A stretch of DNA of 64,000 nt from Halobacteriovorax sp. GB3 (GCF_028649655.1 NZ_JAQSLN010000001.1:744001-808000), one strand, 5' to 3'. Positions 17,561-25,400 are shown, counted from the first letter of the stretch. The notes: a model not told the origin generated them from the letters alone. Program-made: numbers and translations.

Positions 17561-17995
17561 ATGTTTGACAAGGAAATGCTTGAGAGCTTTGTTTGTGAAA
17601 TTAAGGATATTCGAAAAGAGATGGTCGATTCCATCGATGGTCTCATACAATCGAAGATGGCCAATAAGATTCAATTTGAAGTCTTTGGTCAATTGGTTGA
17701 TCGAATCTATGGAACAGCGGCAACTCTTGGATTTAGTGAGATTGCCTCCTATACAAAGTCGATTAAAGACGTAAGCTACATGGCCTCTTCAAGTGAGAAT
17801 GAAAGAGGGTGTAAAAAAACACTTCGCATGCTGATTAAGTATATTGAACTAAGCGATAAGATTTGTGAGTCGATCTTTGATAAAGAAGAGTTGAAGCTTA
17901 TTAATCACACTTTAAATTTAGAGAAGTCACGAGTTGATCTCTTAAATAGACGTGAATTTTTTAGCGTAGATAAAAAGAGTTGTGATTTCTCATGA
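17561..17995 (+). CDS. HPt-like helical protein lacking the phospho-histidine
   Basis: A 144-residue soluble, all-helical protein. The stretch VDRIYGTAATLGF (46-58) matches the HPt motif HxxKGxxxxLG in layout, with Asp47 where the phosphorylated histidine would be and Tyr50 in place of Lys. The next helix (IASYTKSIKDVSYMA) also fits the HPt bundle. If this is right, it is a phosphotransfer fold that cannot be phosphorylated on histidine and might bind or titrate response regulators. I chose ATG 17561 because GGGG lies 9 bases upstream; ATG 17546 would place the site inside the gene. The similarity is short, so this is a hypothesis. Confidence 0.55.
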   Translation: MFDKEMLESFVCEIKDIRKEMVDSIDGLIQSKMANKIQFEVFGQLVDRIYGTAATLGFSEIASYTKSIKDVSYMASSSENERGCKKTLRMLIKYIELSDKICESIFDKEELKLINHTLNLEKSRVDLLNRREFFSVDKKSCDFS

Positions 17996-18030
17996 TTCTC
18001 ATTTGCACACTTTTCTAGTAAAGTGGTTCC

Positions 18031-19317
18031 ATGAAAAAGATTCGCTTAGGAAGTACAGACATACTCTTTGAGGATGATCACTACATAGCCGTTAATAAAA
18101 AAAGAGGTTGGCCAGTTCATAGTACTCTCGATAAGAGTCGATCTAACCTCTTTGATGCTCTAAAGAGCTATTTAAAACATCGCGATTCACAAGATATTTA
18201 TTTGACCCTTCATCACCGAATTGATCTTCATACTAGTGGAATTGTTATCTTTGCAAAATCTAAGGCCGCCAATCCCATTCTAAGTGATATTTTTAAAGAG
18301 CGAAAGGCCAAGAAACTCTATCTTGGACTTTGCTTTGGTGTTCCTGAAAAAAAAGAAGGGACTTTAAGTGACTTCTTTAAGAAGACCAAAATAGGGAAAA
18401 AAGAGAAAATGCTCCCTGTGCGTTCTGGTGGTGTAAAAATGATCACTGGTTATCGTGTATTAGAGAGTAATGATCATTTATCTCTTGTGGAGTTTGATCT
18501 TATCACAGGAAGAACTCATCAAATTAGGGCCCATAGTGATCACTACGGTTTCCCACTTGTTGGGGACCTTCTCTATGGAGATGAGCAAAAGAATCGTCAA
18601 TACCAAATAGAGGGTCAGCTTCTTCATGCCCATAAGTTTAGCTTCTTTGATCCCTTGAGTTCAAAAGAGATTTCTATTAGTGCTCCTGCTCCTTTTGATT
18701 TATCTCTCACAGACTTTGGTGATGAAATAAAAGAAGAATCTAGGAATACGCGGGATAAGCGCTACGTTCTTTTCAATAAGCCTTACAATGTTCTTTGCCA
18801 ATTCACTAAGCAAAGTGAAGATGAATCATCCTTGGCCGATTTTGGTCTACCAAAAGAAATCTATCCAGCAGGAAGATTGGATAAAGATAGTGAAGGACTT
18901 TTACTTCTTACAAATGATGGAGAGTTTATTAATAAAATTGCTTCTCCTAAATTTCATAAAGAGAAAACATATTGGGTGCAAGTTGAGCGAATTCCCTCTC
19001 CAAAGTCTTTAAAAGAGCTCGCCTCAGGTGTTACGATCAAAGGTGGTTATAAGACGCGACCTTGTCGAGTTAAAATTTTAGATGCTCCATCAATTGCAAA
19101 GAGAAATCCACCTATTCGCGAACGAAAGAATGTTCCAACATGCTGGTTAGAAATTGTCATTACTGAAGGACGAAATAGACAGGTCAGAAGAATGACGGCC
19201 AAGATTGGTCATCCTACCTTGCGATTAATCCGTGTTGGAATTGGAAAGCTTCGCATGGACAGTTCTTTAAAGAGTGGAGAGTTTAAAGAGCTTAAGAAGT
19301 CAGAATTAGTATTCTAG
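18031..19317 (+). CDS. Bifunctional fusion of RluA-type and RluE-type pseudouridine synthases
   Basis: Two rRNA pseudouridine synthases in one 428-residue chain. Domain 1 (about 8-225) is RluA-family: catalytic Asp65 in HHRIDLHTSG, then KKLYLGL, and RTHQIRAH. Domain 2 (about 242-425) is RsuA/RluE-family: Asp284 in AGRLDKDSEGLLLLTNDGE, RNPPIRERKNVPTCWLEI and EGRNRQVRRMTAKIGHPTLRLIR, the last very like RluE, which modifies 23S U2457. Both active sites look intact. The usual RsuA N-terminal S4 domain is absent. The joint is a short charged linker near 230-242. The 3' end overlaps the convergent PhnP-like gene by 12 bases. Confidence 0.9.
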   Translation: MKKIRLGSTDILFEDDHYIAVNKKRGWPVHSTLDKSRSNLFDALKSYLKHRDSQDIYLTLHHRIDLHTSGIVIFAKSKAANPILSDIFKERKAKKLYLGLCFGVPEKKEGTLSDFFKKTKIGKKEKMLPVRSGGVKMITGYRVLESNDHLSLVEFDLITGRTHQIRAHSDHYGFPLVGDLLYGDEQKNRQYQIEGQLLHAHKFSFFDPLSSKEISISAPAPFDLSLTDFGDEIKEESRNTRDKRYVLFNKPYNVLCQFTKQSEDESSLADFGLPKEIYPAGRLDKDSEGLLLLTNDGEFINKIASPKFHKEKTYWVQVERIPSPKSLKELASGVTIKGGYKTRPCRVKILDAPSIAKRNPPIRERKNVPTCWLEIVITEGRNRQVRRMTAKIGHPTLRLIRVGIGKLRMDSSLKSGEFKELKKSELVF

Positions 19318-20136
19318 AATTTGACCATCAAAAGTTGGAAAGACGGGAAAATCAAAGCTCTCTTTACAGAGATTTTCTAGCCACTTGTGATCAAGATCAT
19401 GACCCATGTGAATGAGTCCACAGCGCTTAGGTTTTATCTCTCTAATATATTTAAATGCAGTCTCAACCGTCAGGTGGGTATTGTGTTTTTTTGCATTGAC
19501 GCAATCTAAGATCAGCAGATCGATCTCTCTACTTTTTAACTGTTCAATCACTGACTTAGGAATAGCATTGCAGTCGATGATATAGGCGAATGACTCGTGG
19601 ATAAAACCAAGAGTCTTTGTGTGGCCATGGGGTAAATTAAAAAAATAAAATAGATCGTTAGCGATTTTATTTTCTTCGTTTAATTTTACGAGATGTTTTT
19701 TTAAATGGGCAATACCACCGCCAAGAATTGGCCTATCTTTAAATACATTTTCTCTATCAAGAATATAGTCAAAGCGTTTAGTTAATGATTTGGAGATTTT
19801 CTCTTCCATGTACACAGGAAGGTCGTGGTCCATGGCAAAAGTGAAGGCCCTAAGATCATCTATGCCGTTGGCATGATCTGCATGATCATGGGTAATGATG
19901 ACTCCATCAATCTTTCTTATATCATTAGCAAGGGCCTGTGATCTAAGGTCAGGAGTACAGTCGACTAATAGCGTAAGGTCTCTCTTTGTTTCTAAATAAA
20001 TACTTGTGCGAAAACGTCGGTTTTTCTCGTTTTTTGAGAGGCAGACCTCACATTGGCACCCAATAATAGGGATGCCCGTGCTTGTGCCGGAACCGAGAAT
20101 GGTAATCTTATTTAGTTTGTCTTCTTTTTTATCCAT
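19306..20136 (-). CDS. Metallo-beta-lactamase-fold hydrolase, PhnP-like
   Basis: Cytoplasmic hydrolase of the MBL superfamily closest to PhnP, the phosphoribosyl 1,2-cyclic phosphate phosphodiesterase. The N-terminus has LGSGTSTGIPIIGCQCEVC, the PhnP-type glycine loop plus CxCxxC (residues 27-32), which can bind a structural zinc. The metal site follows: HDHADH (83-88), LPHGHT for the third histidine group, DCNAIP and HMGHDLDH. No other phn gene is nearby, so the substrate may be another cyclic nucleotide-like phosphodiester. Length (276) fits. Firm on fold, modest on substrate. Confidence 0.85.
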   Translation of the reverse strand: MDKKEDKLNKITILGSGTSTGIPIIGCQCEVCLSKNEKNRRFRTSIYLETKRDLTLLVDCTPDLRSQALANDIRKIDGVIITHDHADHANGIDDLRAFTFAMDHDLPVYMEEKISKSLTKRFDYILDRENVFKDRPILGGGIAHLKKHLVKLNEENKIANDLFYFFNLPHGHTKTLGFIHESFAYIIDCNAIPKSVIEQLKSREIDLLILDCVNAKKHNTHLTVETAFKYIREIKPKRCGLIHMGHDLDHKWLENLCKESFDFPVFPTFDGQILEY

Positions 20137-20213
20137 AACTTGTCAAAAATGGGAACTCTCTTTAACCTATATACTTATATATTTTGAATTATATCATACT
20201 GGAGTTATGGAAG

Positions 20214-21596
20214 ATGATCCAAAGAAAATTGAAAGTCTTCGCTATGCTTGGAACGTTATTTTTTGGAGCAAGTTGTGCTCACAAAGAGATGGACCAATCA
20301 ATGGCCAAAGATGGATTGAATCTCAACGTTAAAAAGGTTGTACTCGATAATGGTCTTAGAGTTCTTATTTATGAGAATCATAAGTTACCAATCTTTTCTT
20401 ATTACACTTTCTTCGATGTAGGAGGAAGGTATGAAGAAGGCGGGACAACTGGTGCCACACACTTTTTAGAGCACATGATGTTCAAAGGTGCTAAGAAGTA
20501 TGGGCCTCGTCAATTTGATACTTTCATTGAAAGTAACGGTGGTTCTACAAATGCCTATACAACATTTGATAATACTGTTTACTACGAAAGTCTTCCTTCC
20601 CATGCCATTGAAAAAGTTGTGGATATGGAGGCCGATAGACTTCAGCATTTACTCTTAGAGAAACAATCTTTTGAAAAAGAAAGACAAGTTGTTCTTGAAG
20701 AGAGAAAGATGCGCTATGAAAATAGCGATAGAGGTAAGCTCTATCTTTCTATGATGAAAGAAGTTTTTCAGGGAACACCTTATGGTGGCTCTGTCATCGG
20801 TGACAAGAAAGATGTTGAGAATCTCAACCGTGATCAAATGAGAGAATTTTTCAAGCGCTTCTATACTCCAGATAATGCGATCATCGTCATTGCTGGAGAT
20901 GTTGATGCCGACGATACGATTAAAATGATTAAAGATAAATTTGGAGATATCAAAAAGAGTGAAGGTCTAAAAGAATACAAGGCCAAAAAAGATGATCCAA
21001 AGAGATATGAATTTAAAACAAAGTTCAATAGAAGTGTTCGCATTAAAGGGCAAAGTAAAGATCCTACATTCTTTGCGGCCTACAAAGGTGTTCCGATTGG
21101 ATCGAGAAAAGCTTATGCTATGGACATCCTGGCTTCAATTATTGGTCAAGGAGAGAGTAGTTATCTAAATCAAAAGTGGGTTAAGTCTAATAGACCAAAG
21201 CTTGCAGGCGTCTATGCTGCTAACTACACACTTAAAAATAATGGTGTTTTCTATATTTGGGGAAAACTTTTAAATAAGGTTAGCCTTCGATCATTCAAAA
21301 AAGATCTTTCACGAACGATGAGATCAATTTGTAAGAACTCTATTAGTGAAAGAACGTTACAGAAAACAAAGAACAAATATCTTGTTTATTATTACAACAA
21401 TGTTCAATCTAATAGTGATGTCGCCTCTTTTCTTGGTGATTTAGAATTCTTTTACGGTGATTATAAACACTATAAAAAGGAATTAGAGATCATCAACTCA
21501 ATTGAAGTTAATGAAGTTCAAGAGGTTTGTAAGGAAGTTCTTTCTAAGAACGAGAGAATTTTTGTTTCAATTTGGGATAAGCATCCTAAAAGATAA
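20214..21596 (+). CDS. M16-family zinc peptidase, lipoprotein, catalytic partner
   Basis: Insulinase-type protease anchored as a lipoprotein: the signal peptide ends in FFGASC with the lipid-bearing cysteine at 21. The inverted zinc motif HxxEH is HFLEH at 83-87, and the downstream acidic ligand lies in QVVLEERKMR (about 162). NAYTTFDNTVYYESLP and the C-terminal half are typical of the beta-type subunit. I start at ATG 20214 (GGAG about 10 bases upstream). The gene 11 bases downstream is an M16 homologue without the zinc site, so the two likely form a heterodimer like mitochondrial processing peptidase or bacterial M16 pairs. Confidence 0.92.
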   Translation: MIQRKLKVFAMLGTLFFGASCAHKEMDQSMAKDGLNLNVKKVVLDNGLRVLIYENHKLPIFSYYTFFDVGGRYEEGGTTGATHFLEHMMFKGAKKYGPRQFDTFIESNGGSTNAYTTFDNTVYYESLPSHAIEKVVDMEADRLQHLLLEKQSFEKERQVVLEERKMRYENSDRGKLYLSMMKEVFQGTPYGGSVIGDKKDVENLNRDQMREFFKRFYTPDNAIIVIAGDVDADDTIKMIKDKFGDIKKSEGLKEYKAKKDDPKRYEFKTKFNRSVRIKGQSKDPTFFAAYKGVPIGSRKAYAMDILASIIGQGESSYLNQKWVKSNRPKLAGVYAANYTLKNNGVFYIWGKLLNKVSLRSFKKDLSRTMRSICKNSISERTLQKTKNKYLVYYYNNVQSNSDVASFLGDLEFFYGDYKHYKKELEIINSIEVNEVQEVCKEVLSKNERIFVSIWDKHPKR

Positions 21597-21607
21597 TCGA
21601 GGATCAT

Positions 21608-22972
21608 ATGTTTAAAAAGATATTAATAACGACAGCTCTTTTAGCAACAGGTGCAACGACACTTGCTAAAGATAATATTAAAAAAATGTACTGGGATGGA
21701 GTAGAGGTCGTCTGGTTGGAAGATAACCGTTTTCCTACTTATGATATTCAAGTCTATTTCGCAGATGGGGCCTTGAGTGATGGAAATAAAAAGGCCGTAA
21801 CGGAATCAATGTTCAATTTAATTGATGCTGGAACGAGAAGATTTTCTCAAAAAGATATCGTTGATAATTTAGATTATTACGGTGTTTCATACTCTTCTAA
21901 TGTAAATCATGAATATTCTAAATTTGTTGTTTCAGGTCTTGTAAAAGATATTGACCCAACGATGAGAAAGATTTGTCATCTTTTTAAAGACTCTGTTTTT
22001 CCAAAAAACCAATTAAATATTGCTAAAAAGAGAGCGAAAAACCATTTGATGAATCTTTCAACAGATCATGCTTCTCTTGCGAGTAGGGCCTTTAGAGAGA
22101 TCTCTCTCTATCCAAGCCCATTCTCTTATCCAACAGGTGGAAAGCTTTCTGATATTAAAAGAATTGGTCAGAAGGACTTAAAAAATAAATTAGAGTATTT
22201 CAATAAGACTGTACTTAAAAGAATTTATCTAACAGGTCCTAAGAATGTTCTCTCAATTAAGAGGATCATTAATGAGGATTGTGGATGGTCAGGAAGCGCT
22301 CAATTTGTTCGTAAAGTTAATTTTGATAAGCGTAAAGATCACAAAGGCCCACGTATCACGCTCGTTACAGTAGATAAGGCCAATCAAGCTCAAGTGAGAT
22401 TTGGAAAGCTTCTTTTAAAAGAAGAATATGAAAAAAGAGCTCCACTAACTCTTGCAAGTCACTATCTTGGTGGTGGGTTTACTTCAAGGCTGATGAGAGA
22501 ACTTCGCTCAAATAGAGGTTTTGTTTACAGTGTTAGTGCCTTTGCCGGTGGTCAAAAAGATTATGGTCGTAGTGTGATTAGCACATTTACAAAAAATGAA
22601 AATGTTATTGAGCTGATCAAAGTTGTTAAAGGAATTTTAGCTAATTCTGATGCAAAAACTTTGGATAAGACAAAAGACTTTGCACTGTCTCAGTCATCAC
22701 TGGCAGGAAGTCACCCTTTCAAATATGAGTCGAACTCATCTTTTCTCTCTGAGCTTATGTTCATGGATCACGTGGGAAGAGAGTATAGTGAGATCTATAA
22801 CTTTCCAAATGCCATTATGAAGTCGACTCCTCAAGATGTTGCCGACTCTCTTTATGGGGCCTTCAATTGGGATGACATGAATATTGTTATACTAGGAGAT
22901 AAGGCACTTTTAAAATCTTTGAAAAAAGAATTTAAGAATGTCAGGGCCGTGACCTACAAGAGATATCTATAA
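21608..22972 (+). CDS. M16-family peptidase-like protein, non-catalytic partner
   Basis: Exported M16 homologue with a cleavable signal peptide (about 1-20, ending TLA). The region aligned with HxxEH reads VTESMFNLIDAG, so the zinc ligands are gone. The substrate-binding R/Y element is kept: LGGGFTSRLMRELRSNRGFVYSVSAFAG. That is the pattern of the alpha-type subunit of M16B pairs, which binds substrate while the partner cuts. It follows the active gene by 11 bases and ends at a strong terminator, so the operon is just these two. The second protein is soluble while the first is lipid-anchored. Confidence 0.9.
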   Translation: MFKKILITTALLATGATTLAKDNIKKMYWDGVEVVWLEDNRFPTYDIQVYFADGALSDGNKKAVTESMFNLIDAGTRRFSQKDIVDNLDYYGVSYSSNVNHEYSKFVVSGLVKDIDPTMRKICHLFKDSVFPKNQLNIAKKRAKNHLMNLSTDHASLASRAFREISLYPSPFSYPTGGKLSDIKRIGQKDLKNKLEYFNKTVLKRIYLTGPKNVLSIKRIINEDCGWSGSAQFVRKVNFDKRKDHKGPRITLVTVDKANQAQVRFGKLLLKEEYEKRAPLTLASHYLGGGFTSRLMRELRSNRGFVYSVSAFAGGQKDYGRSVISTFTKNENVIELIKVVKGILANSDAKTLDKTKDFALSQSSLAGSHPFKYESNSSFLSELMFMDHVGREYSEIYNFPNAIMKSTPQDVADSLYGAFNWDDMNIVILGDKALLKSLKKEFKNVRAVTYKRYL

Positions 22973-22983
22973 AAATCATGCAA

Positions 22984-23008
22984 GGGGTCATATAGACCCC
23001 TTTTTTTT
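22984..23008 (+). terminator. Rho-independent terminator of the M16 operon
   Basis: Stem GGGGTC/GACCCC with a 5-base loop, followed by eight T. Confidence 0.92.
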
Positions 23009-23107
23009 GGTGGCATTTTGTCATCAGTGTCACTTATGGGACCAATTAGATTTAGTTAATTCTTACCAGTCCTACGTCATAATCGTTAGTTACAACTTTT
23101 CAAATTT

Positions 23108-23123
23108 TGGCACAGCGCTTGCT
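23108..23123 (+). promoter_or_regulatory. Sigma-54 promoter of the first DksA/TraR gene
   Basis: TGGCAC-N5-TTGCT, a near-exact match to the sigma-54 consensus with the required GG-N10-GC spacing. Transcription should start near 23134, about 130 bases before the ATG, leaving a long leader. Such promoters need an enhancer-binding ATPase; none is in the window. Confidence 0.85.
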
Positions 23124-23133
23124 CTATGTCATG

Positions 23134-23264
23134 GCAACAGGATGGGCCGCTAGGATGGTGGTCTCGATCAGGAAGATCACAGGGTTCATGACAGAACGCG
23201 AACATCCGCAGGAGAAACCCTTGTTCATTGAAGAACAAGACCACACAGGAGAAAGGGGTACATT
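23134..23264 (+). promoter_or_regulatory. Long leader with five AGGA motifs and small hairpins
   Basis: AGGA occurs at 23139, 23152, 23170, 23210 and 23247. The third lies in the loop of GATC-aggaa-GATC (23167-23178), and the second in the loop of a weak GGCC/GGTC stem. A 7-bp hairpin CTTGTTC/GAACAAG is at 23220-23239. Repeated GGA in loops plus one near the ribosome site is the layout of CsrA/RsmA-bound leaders. CsrA involvement is inference. Confidence 0.45.
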
Positions 23265-23711
23265 ATGGCAATCAATCTTGAGCACTTCAAAAACTTATTC
23301 TTAGCAATGAAAGAAGATAACTCTCACTTAGAGACAGAAGCTAAGGGCGAGCTCGATTCGAGGTTATCAGGAGATGATGCTGACCTAGCAATGGCCGAAA
23401 GAGATCGCTCTATGGTTTTAAAACTAAATCAAAGAAACGCTTTCTATAATCGTAAAATTGATGAGGCCCTTACAAAAATTGAAGAAGGAGAGTTTGGGTT
23501 ATGCGAAGAGTGTGGAGATGAGATTTCTGAGAAGCGCTTATTAGCAAGACCAACTGCTTGCCTATGCATCAACTGTAAGGAAGAAAATGAAAGAGGCGAA
23601 GGACACTTACTCTACGCTAAAAGAAGCAAAACGAGAGGACAAGAGTTCATCGTTAACGGTGAAAACATCGTTAAGGCCTTTAAAGAAGTTAGCCGCCATC
23701 AGGCCGGTTAA
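23265..23711 (+). CDS. DksA/TraR-family zinc-finger protein
   Basis: Predicted secondary-channel regulator of RNA polymerase. A helical N-terminal half forms the coiled coil; at its expected tip is DDADLA (37-42), matching the DxxDxA motif that DksA needs for activity. A four-cysteine zinc finger follows: C80, C83, C101 and C104 (GLCEECG ... CINCK), with GEFGLCEECGDEI typical of the family. The tail of about 45 residues is basic and novel. At 148 residues it is DksA-sized. It sits alone between a sigma-54 promoter and a terminator, so it is produced under a specific signal rather than constitutively. Confidence 0.88.
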   Translation: MAINLEHFKNLFLAMKEDNSHLETEAKGELDSRLSGDDADLAMAERDRSMVLKLNQRNAFYNRKIDEALTKIEEGEFGLCEECGDEISEKRLLARPTACLCINCKEENERGEGHLLYAKRSKTRGQEFIVNGENIVKAFKEVSRHQAG

Positions 23712-23727
23712 TCCCTATAATTAACTG

Positions 23728-23750
23728 GGCTTCTCTTAGGAGAAGCCTTT
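23728..23750 (+). terminator. Rho-independent terminator
   Basis: Perfect 8-bp stem GGCTTCTC/GAGAAGCC with a TTAG loop and a short T-rich tail. Confidence 0.8.
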
Positions 23751-23829
23751 GCAATTTTTAGATAGATATCTTCTAATCTATATTATTTTGATTCCGCAAT
23801 TTTTTGTTTATAACTTAGACATAAAAGAA

Positions 23830-23866
23830 AAGGAGGGTGAAGGTTGCACCCCCAAGGAGGAATCAA
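23830..23866 (+). promoter_or_regulatory. Hairpin between two Shine-Dalgarno-like sites
   Basis: AGGAGGG precedes a GGGTG/CACCC hairpin, and AAGGAGG follows it 6 bases before the ATG at 23867. The first purine tract could compete with the second, so the element may tune translation. Function is not shown. Confidence 0.35.
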
Positions 23867-24247
23867 ATGAAAGCTTTAATACCACTTCTTATCGGCGCTC
23901 TCATGGCCGCACCATCACTAGCAAACGATTGCTATGATAAATTCATTGAAGACGGTGCCTATGATAGCCGCTCATTTCAAATTCCTGACTATCAATTAGA
24001 AAATGACTTCGAGTCTGAATCGCTTGATCTTTCGAAAGAGGCCGTGGTTCAAGTGGCAAAAAACTTAGGTTGTCACGAAAGTGAACTTGGACTTCACAAT
24101 AAATCAGCTCAAGTTGCTCGATGCCAAGAAATTGTTCCAGGCAATGAACTCTCTAAAGTTTGTTATCTGGAGTCTGATGTTGGCTACTTTATGATTTCTA
24201 AGGATATGCTCAGTAACATTAACATTATTTTTAATCGCTGGGACTAG
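23867..24247 (+). CDS. Small exported protein of unknown family
   Basis: Unrecognised 126-residue protein with a signal peptide (MKALIPLLIGALMAAPSLA-NDC). The mature chain is acidic and has four cysteines (NDCY, LGCHE, ARCQE, VCYLE). Segment LSKEAVVQVAKNLGCHE looks helical and the rest short strands. Start is fixed by an excellent AAGGAGG site; a longer in-frame start at 23837 would put that site inside the gene. The next small exported gene begins 8 bases after the stop, so the two are an operon located between two DksA/TraR genes. Confidence 0.7.
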   Translation: MKALIPLLIGALMAAPSLANDCYDKFIEDGAYDSRSFQIPDYQLENDFESESLDLSKEAVVQVAKNLGCHESELGLHNKSAQVARCQEIVPGNELSKVCYLESDVGYFMISKDMLSNINIIFNRWD

Positions 24248-24255
24248 GAGGAATT

Positions 24256-24672
24256 ATGAAAATATTTCTTGTCCTTTTAATTGCAGTTTTAATTTTTAGC
24301 CCGTCATATGCTCAGGATAATGATCTTCTCTATGCTAACGACTCCCTAATCATGGCAAGTGAAGATCTTCCTGTTGGGCAATTTCTTTCATTTCAAAAAA
24401 ATAAACGACTTCCTGAGAACTGTGAATCAATTGATCAAAGTGAAGTTGAAAAGTTTTATGATGAGGCCGTCGCAAATTATATTGAATTTTACGGCGATGA
24501 TGAAGGAATTAACTGGCAAAATGCTAGGGCCCAATTAGTGAATCTTTTAGATGAAAATATTGTTGGCTGTCCAATGGATAACTCTGATGATCTTGCATCG
24601 GAGAGAGTTTATGAAGTCTATGAAAAAGATTCAGGGCGGTTCCTAATGGGACTGATACAATTAATTCACTAG
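24256..24672 (+). CDS. Small acidic exported protein of unknown family
   Basis: Unrecognised 138-residue protein. Signal peptide about 1-19 (ending SYA-QD). The mature chain is strongly acidic with only two cysteines (ENCES and VGCPM), so one disulfide is possible, and includes a helical stretch EVEKFYDEAVANYIEFYGDDEG. A good AGGAGGA site overlaps the end of the previous gene, implying coupled translation with it. A strong terminator follows. No functional clue other than its co-expression with another small exported protein. Confidence 0.68.
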   Translation: MKIFLVLLIAVLIFSPSYAQDNDLLYANDSLIMASEDLPVGQFLSFQKNKRLPENCESIDQSEVEKFYDEAVANYIEFYGDDEGINWQNARAQLVNLLDENIVGCPMDNSDDLASERVYEVYEKDSGRFLMGLIQLIH

Positions 24673-24687
24673 AGACAATCTTCTTTT

Positions 24688-24711
24688 GGCCCCATTCTTT
24701 GGGGCCTTTTT
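24688..24711 (+). terminator. Rho-independent terminator
   Basis: Stem GGCCCC/GGGGCC with a 7-base loop and five T. Confidence 0.9.
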
Positions 24712-24755
24712 ATCACCAAAACAACCAAGTTCTATTGATTATCAGACGAAAAAAT

Positions 24756-24771
24756 TGGCATCGATTTAGCA
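24756..24771 (+). promoter_or_regulatory. Sigma-54-like promoter of the second DksA/TraR gene
   Basis: TGGCAT-N5-TAGCA keeps GG and GC 10 bases apart, with one deviation from TTGCW. Expected transcription start near 24782, immediately before an AGGA-loop hairpin. The same arrangement upstream of the first DksA/TraR gene strengthens the call. Confidence 0.6.
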
Positions 24772-24783
24772 TAGTATAAGACA

Positions 24784-24800
24784 TCTTCCAGGAGGGAAGA
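24784..24800 (+). promoter_or_regulatory. AGGA-loop hairpin at the 5' end of the leader
   Basis: Perfect 6-bp stem TCTTCC/GGAAGA whose loop is AGGAG. This is the geometry of a high-affinity CsrA site (GGA in a hairpin loop) and falls at the predicted 5' end of the mRNA. The protein that would bind is not in the window. Confidence 0.5.
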
Positions 24801-24836
24801 CAATAGCTAAAAAGTAGAACGTAAAGAAGGGTGCCA

Positions 24837-25256
24837 ATGGACGATCGTACGTTAGACCATTTTAAAGAATTATTTATTGCGATGAAAAAAAAGCAATTAC
24901 AGGGAATTTACAATTTAGATAAAGAAGACTGGGGCGATCATGATCAAACTTTAAGGATGAAGTTAGAACAGAAGCGAAGTCATTATCTAAAAAAAATCAA
25001 CAATGCACTAAAACGAATTGAACAAGGAACGTTTGGTTTATGTACTGAGTGCGACGGTGTCATTGAGGCCGAGAGGATCTTTATGAAGCCAACAACTGAA
25101 AGATGTCAGTTGTGTGTTGATAACGATGTCTTAACCGATAGAGAAGTTTCAACAAGAGTAGGAAATGTTTTAGAAAAAATTGTTCCCTTTCCTGTTAATC
25201 TCTCTGAAGGCGCAAAGATATTGCCGTTTAGACCAAGAGAAGAAACAACGTTATAA
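24837..25256 (+). CDS. DksA/TraR-family zinc-finger protein, second copy
   Basis: A 139-residue relative of the protein at 23265, sharing the opening DHFKELFIAMK and the helical N-terminal half. The zinc finger is C69, C72, C90 and C93 (FGLCTECDG ... RCQLC). The tip motif is degenerate: D31 and D34 are there but the Ala position is Asp36, so it may bind RNA polymerase without full DksA activity. The tail (about 100-139) differs from the first copy. I start at ATG 24837, 6 bases after GAAGG; a GTG two codons upstream is less likely. Probable tandem paralogue with its own sigma-54-like promoter. Confidence 0.85.
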   Translation: MDDRTLDHFKELFIAMKKKQLQGIYNLDKEDWGDHDQTLRMKLEQKRSHYLKKINNALKRIEQGTFGLCTECDGVIEAERIFMKPTTERCQLCVDNDVLTDREVSTRVGNVLEKIVPFPVNLSEGAKILPFRPREETTL

Positions 25257-25259
25257 ATT

Positions 25260-25288
25260 TTGACGTTTCAAAATGCAGAAGATAAGAT
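25260..25288 (+). promoter_or_regulatory. Sigma-70-type promoter of a short transcription unit
   Basis: TTGACG-N17-TAAGAT with ideal spacing, starting 3 bases after the stop of the second DksA/TraR gene. The -10 lies within GATAAGATTTT (25281-25291), which has a perfect inverted copy at 25337-25347, a possible operator or RNA stem. Expected start near 25295. Confidence 0.6.
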
Positions 25289-25329
25289 TTTCACAACGCA
25301 AGGATGCGTGCACAGACAAGGATGTTAGT

Positions 25330-25395
25330 GTGAACAAAAATCTTATCATTCTGATTGCACTCATTGTCATCACTATTGAAATGGGACGCATGTAG
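25330..25395 (+). CDS. 21-residue hydrophobic peptide
   Basis: Short ORF starting with GTG, 7 bases after AAGGA. The product has Asn-Lys-Asn at the start, a run of 12 hydrophobic or small residues (LIILIALIVITI) and ends EMGRM, so it would be a single membrane-spanning peptide. In size and character it resembles type I toxins of the Ibs/Ldr kind (19-35 residues), though no antisense RNA could be defined. It lies within an independent short transcription unit, which argues that it is expressed. It could instead be a membrane-embedded modulator or a chance ORF. Confidence 0.4.
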   Translation: MNKNLIILIALIVITIEMGRM

Positions 25396-25400
25396 AAAGA

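Noticed and set aside
23107-23304. A 65-codon ORF overlapping the leader of the first DksA/TraR gene
   Set aside because: It starts within the sigma-54 promoter, has no signal or domain, and runs into the real gene in another frame.
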